Shown here: piece by piece, positions 59,629 through 61,455 of the stretch | How the letters are laid out: the number at the start of each line of letters is the position of its first letter | Position numbering within the stretch: the first letter of the stretch is position 1 | Origin: Anaerolineales bacterium | GTDB taxonomy: Bacteria; Chloroflexota; Anaerolineae; Anaerolineales; UBA6663 | Reading direction: 5' to 3' | Assembly: GCA_020845955.1 (NCBI GenBank) | Contig: JADLEU010000283.1 | Coordinates: 1 to 61,455, forward strand | Length of the DNA stretch: 61,455 nt | The notes under the pieces: generated by a model | The model's input: only the letters and a program-made list of their open reading frames with translations | Databases searched by the model: none | Told to the model about the DNA's origin: nothing | Translations under genes and position numbers: made by a program

Positions 59629-60543
59629 ATGGTGAGCAGACTCCTGGCTCTCGTCCGGCTATCGCGCTTGCACTTCCTGCTGGGCGGCCTACTGCTGTTC
59701 GCGCTGGGAGCGCTGATCGCGCGCTACCAGGGCTATCGGATTGACTTTGGCGTTTACGCGGTGGGCCAACTGTTCGTTACCAGTCTGCAGCTGATGACCC
59801 ACTACCTCAACGAGTATTGGGACGTCGAGCCCGACCGCCTGAACCAGTCGCGAACGCCCTTTTCGGGCGGCAGCGGTCTGTTGGCCGACGGCACGCTCAA
59901 GCCCGAGACGGTGTTTACCGCCGCTGTCGCCAGCCTGGCCGTGGCCAGCGGCGCTGCCATCTGGCTGGTGATCGAATATCAGGTTGGGCCGGCCGTATGG
60001 GCCCTGATGGTCCTGATCTTCCTAGGCGCATACTTTTACTCGAGCCCGCCGCTCACGCTGATGAACAGCGGCCTCGGCGAATTGACGGCGTCGATCGTGG
60101 TGGCCGGCCTGGTGCCCGCCCTGGGTCACATACTGCAGTCCGGGCGGCCGAGCACCCTGGTCGTGCTGGTCACCGCGCCGCTCGTGGTCTATCATTTCGC
60201 CATGCTGCTGGCCTTCGAGTTCCCCGACTTCCTCAGCGACGAAGCAGCCGGAAAGACAACCCTGCTGGTGCGCCTGGGCCGTCGCCGCGGCGCGGCGCTG
60301 CACAACGCCGCCCTGCTCCTGGCCATCGGTCTGGCCGTCCTCGCCACGTTTCTGGGGCTGCCGGCCCAGGTGGCGCTGGCGGCGGTCATTTCTTCGCCGC
60401 TGACTTTGCTGCAGATCGTCCAGGTGCGACGCATGCAGCGCGGCGAACCCTTAAGCTTTTCGCGGCTCACCTTCCTGGCGGTTGCCCTCTTTGCTCTTAC
60501 GGCCTACTTTGCGGCCTTCACCTTCTGGGTATTGGGCAGGTGA
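59629..60543 (+). CDS. UbiA-family prenyltransferase
   Basis: 304 residues with eight or nine predicted membrane helices. The two Asp-rich sites are HYLNEYWDVEPDRLN and EFPDFLSDEAAGKTTL, which bind the prenyl diphosphate through magnesium. It most resembles MenA-type enzymes that prenylate 1,4-dihydroxy-2-naphthoate, but no other menaquinone gene is adjacent, so the aromatic acceptor is uncertain. The stop overlaps the aldo/keto reductase start (GTGA). Confidence 0.9.
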   Translation: MVSRLLALVRLSRLHFLLGGLLLFALGALIARYQGYRIDFGVYAVGQLFVTSLQLMTHYLNEYWDVEPDRLNQSRTPFSGGSGLLADGTLKPETVFTAAVASLAVASGAAIWLVIEYQVGPAVWALMVLIFLGAYFYSSPPLTLMNSGLGELTASIVVAGLVPALGHILQSGRPSTLVVLVTAPLVVYHFAMLLAFEFPDFLSDEAAGKTTLLVRLGRRRGAALHNAALLLAIGLAVLATFLGLPAQVALAAVISSPLTLLQIVQVRRMQRGEPLSFSRLTFLAVALFALTAYFAAFTFWVLGR

Positions 60544-61455
60544 GCGTTTCGCGGTCGGCCTCGCCTACAGCCACTGCGCGGCTTGCCGCGGGTCGCCCGG
60601 CGACCGGCTTCTATCGCTCGGCCTGGGATGGACTCACCGTCGCCAGTCTCGGCCTAGGCACTTATCTGGGCCAGCCGGACGACGTCACCGACGAACGCTA
60701 TTCGGCCGCGGTGCGCCGCTATGTGCAGCTGGGTGGCAACTTGATCGACAGCGCCATCAACTATCGCTTTCAGCGCAGTGAGCGCGCCATCGGCGCCGCC
60801 CTGGCCGCCGCCTTCGCGGCCGGCGAGGCCCAGCGCGATCAGATCGTGGTCTGTACCAAGGGCGGCTTTCTGCCGTTCGACGGGGGCTGGCCCGCGGACC
60901 CCGACGAATGGATTGCGGCCGCCTTTATCGCGCCCGGCCTGGTACAGCCGGGAGAAATTGTGGGCGGGCATTGCATGGCGCCAGCCTACTTGCGCCACCA
61001 AATCGCTCAGAGCCGCGCTAACCTGCAGCTCGAGTGCCTGGACCTCTATTACCTGCACAATCCGGAGAGCCAACGGGCCGCCCTGGACGAGGCAGAGTTC
61101 CTGGAACGCCTGCGGGAAGCGTTCGCCACCCTCGAAGTGGCGGTGGCCCAGGGACGCATTGCCGCCTATGGTCTGGCCACCTGGAACGGCTTTCGCGCGG
61201 AACCCAAGGCCAGCGATTACTTGTCACTCGCGACGGTGCTCGAGGTCGCCCGCGACGTGGCCGGCGACCGCCATCACCTGCGCGCGCTGCAGTTGCCGCT
61301 CAATTTTCAGATGCTGGAAGCGCTTGGCCGCGCCAACCAGGCCAGCGCTGCTGGGTTGGTGGGTCTGTTGGCCGCCGCCGCCGAAGCGGGTCTAACCGTC
61401 TTGGCCTCCGCTCCGCTCCTGCAGGGCAGCGTGCTCGGCCGCCTGCCGCAAGCGC
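60540..61455 (+). CDS. Aldo/keto reductase family protein (3' end outside the window)
   Basis: 305 codons are visible; the frame is open at the window end. Starts with GTG overlapping the UbiA stop by four bases. Residues typical of the TIM-barrel family: LGLGTYLG, the catalytic Asp and Tyr in IDSAINYR, Lys in VCTKGGF, His in DLYYLHNPE, and AYGLATWN. NADP-dependent reduction of a carbonyl compound is expected; the substrate is unknown. An insert between the Lys and His blocks (about 30 residues) is longer than usual. Translational coupling with a UbiA enzyme suggests a shared lipid-soluble pathway. Confidence 0.85.
   Translation, partial: MSVSRSASPTATARLAAGRPATGFYRSAWDGLTVASLGLGTYLGQPDDVTDERYSAAVRRYVQLGGNLIDSAINYRFQRSERAIGAALAAAFAAGEAQRDQIVVCTKGGFLPFDGGWPADPDEWIAAAFIAPGLVQPGEIVGGHCMAPAYLRHQIAQSRANLQLECLDLYYLHNPESQRAALDEAEFLERLREAFATLEVAVAQGRIAAYGLATWNGFRAEPKASDYLSLATVLEVARDVAGDRHHLRALQLPLNFQMLEALGRANQASAAGLVGLLAAAAEAGLTVLASAPLLQGSVLGRLPQA

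Noticed and set aside
1-61455. CRISPR arrays, transposases, integrases or attachment sites
   Set aside because: No regularly spaced repeats, transposase motifs, long terminal repeats or integrase genes were seen anywhere in the window, including beside the two tRNAs.

Overview
The window is a 61 kb stretch of a GC-rich bacterial chromosome with no phage, plasmid or insertion-sequence genes. Several features suggest a Chloroflexota (Anaerolineae-like) bacterium: a MalE/F/G-type importer without its own ATPase, a PucR/CdaR regulator, a secreted repeat protein ending in the tail VYLPLIFR, housekeeping genes scattered in short operons, and -10 boxes placed directly against start codons. This assignment is an inference from gene content; there is no rRNA in the window.

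Layout. (1) 0.1-6.8 kb: a SAM-I riboswitch controls a Cys/Met-metabolism PLP enzyme. An aspartate kinase / aspartate-semialdehyde dehydrogenase operon is preceded by a threonine-rich leader peptide and an intrinsic terminator, and runs on into an esterase, a nucleotidyltransferase and an acetyltransferase through overlapping stops and starts. (2) 6.8-15.1 kb: PucR regulator, ClC channel divergent from a MarR regulator, SDR, two-domain cyclophilin lipoprotein, a PD-(D/E)XK-like protein, a lipoprotein and tRNA-Glu. (3) 15.3-22.6 kb: rplU-rpmA-rpmE(fused to an alpha-CTD-like domain), tdk-hpt-cca, a zinc-ribbon protein, tRNA-Lys and malic enzyme. (4) 22.6-34.3 kb: a frameshifted ComB-like gene, a small membrane protein, then a long minus-strand cluster of amide-bond ligases (two ATP-grasp proteins, a circularly permuted ATP-grasp protein and a YbdK-type carboxylate-amine ligase) with an MBL hydrolase, a damaged methyltransferase, an esterase, a cytosolic subtilase carrying a glycogen-binding module, and glgC. 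(5) 34.4-42.2 kb: a response-regulator remnant, a sirtuin, a 1243-residue GGDEF-STAND-TPR regulator, a membrane-anchored hydrolase, a luciferase-like remnant, and a MaoC-CitE pair. (6) 42.2-50.3 kb: a PF14907-type nucleotidyltransferase beside a 23-residue lasso-leader-like peptide, a retron-type reverse transcriptase one base upstream of ettA, an FG-GAP protein, and a DUF255 thioredoxin-fold protein. (7) 50.4-61.5 kb: a sugar ABC importer, a 1 kb non-coding gap, proline dehydrogenase, a LysM-L,D-transpeptidase, an SDR, two DinB-like proteins, an RmlC-like cupin, a UbiA prenyltransferase and an aldo/keto reductase cut by the window end.

The most promising leads are the threonine attenuator of lysC, the L31/alpha-CTD fusion, the retron-type RT coupled to ettA, the orphan lasso-leader peptide, and the ligase/subtilase/glgC cluster. 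Four damaged genes (ComB-like, methyltransferase, receiver domain, luciferase-like) and one doubtful MerR-like remnant are annotated as pseudogenes; some of the frame breaks could be sequencing errors.
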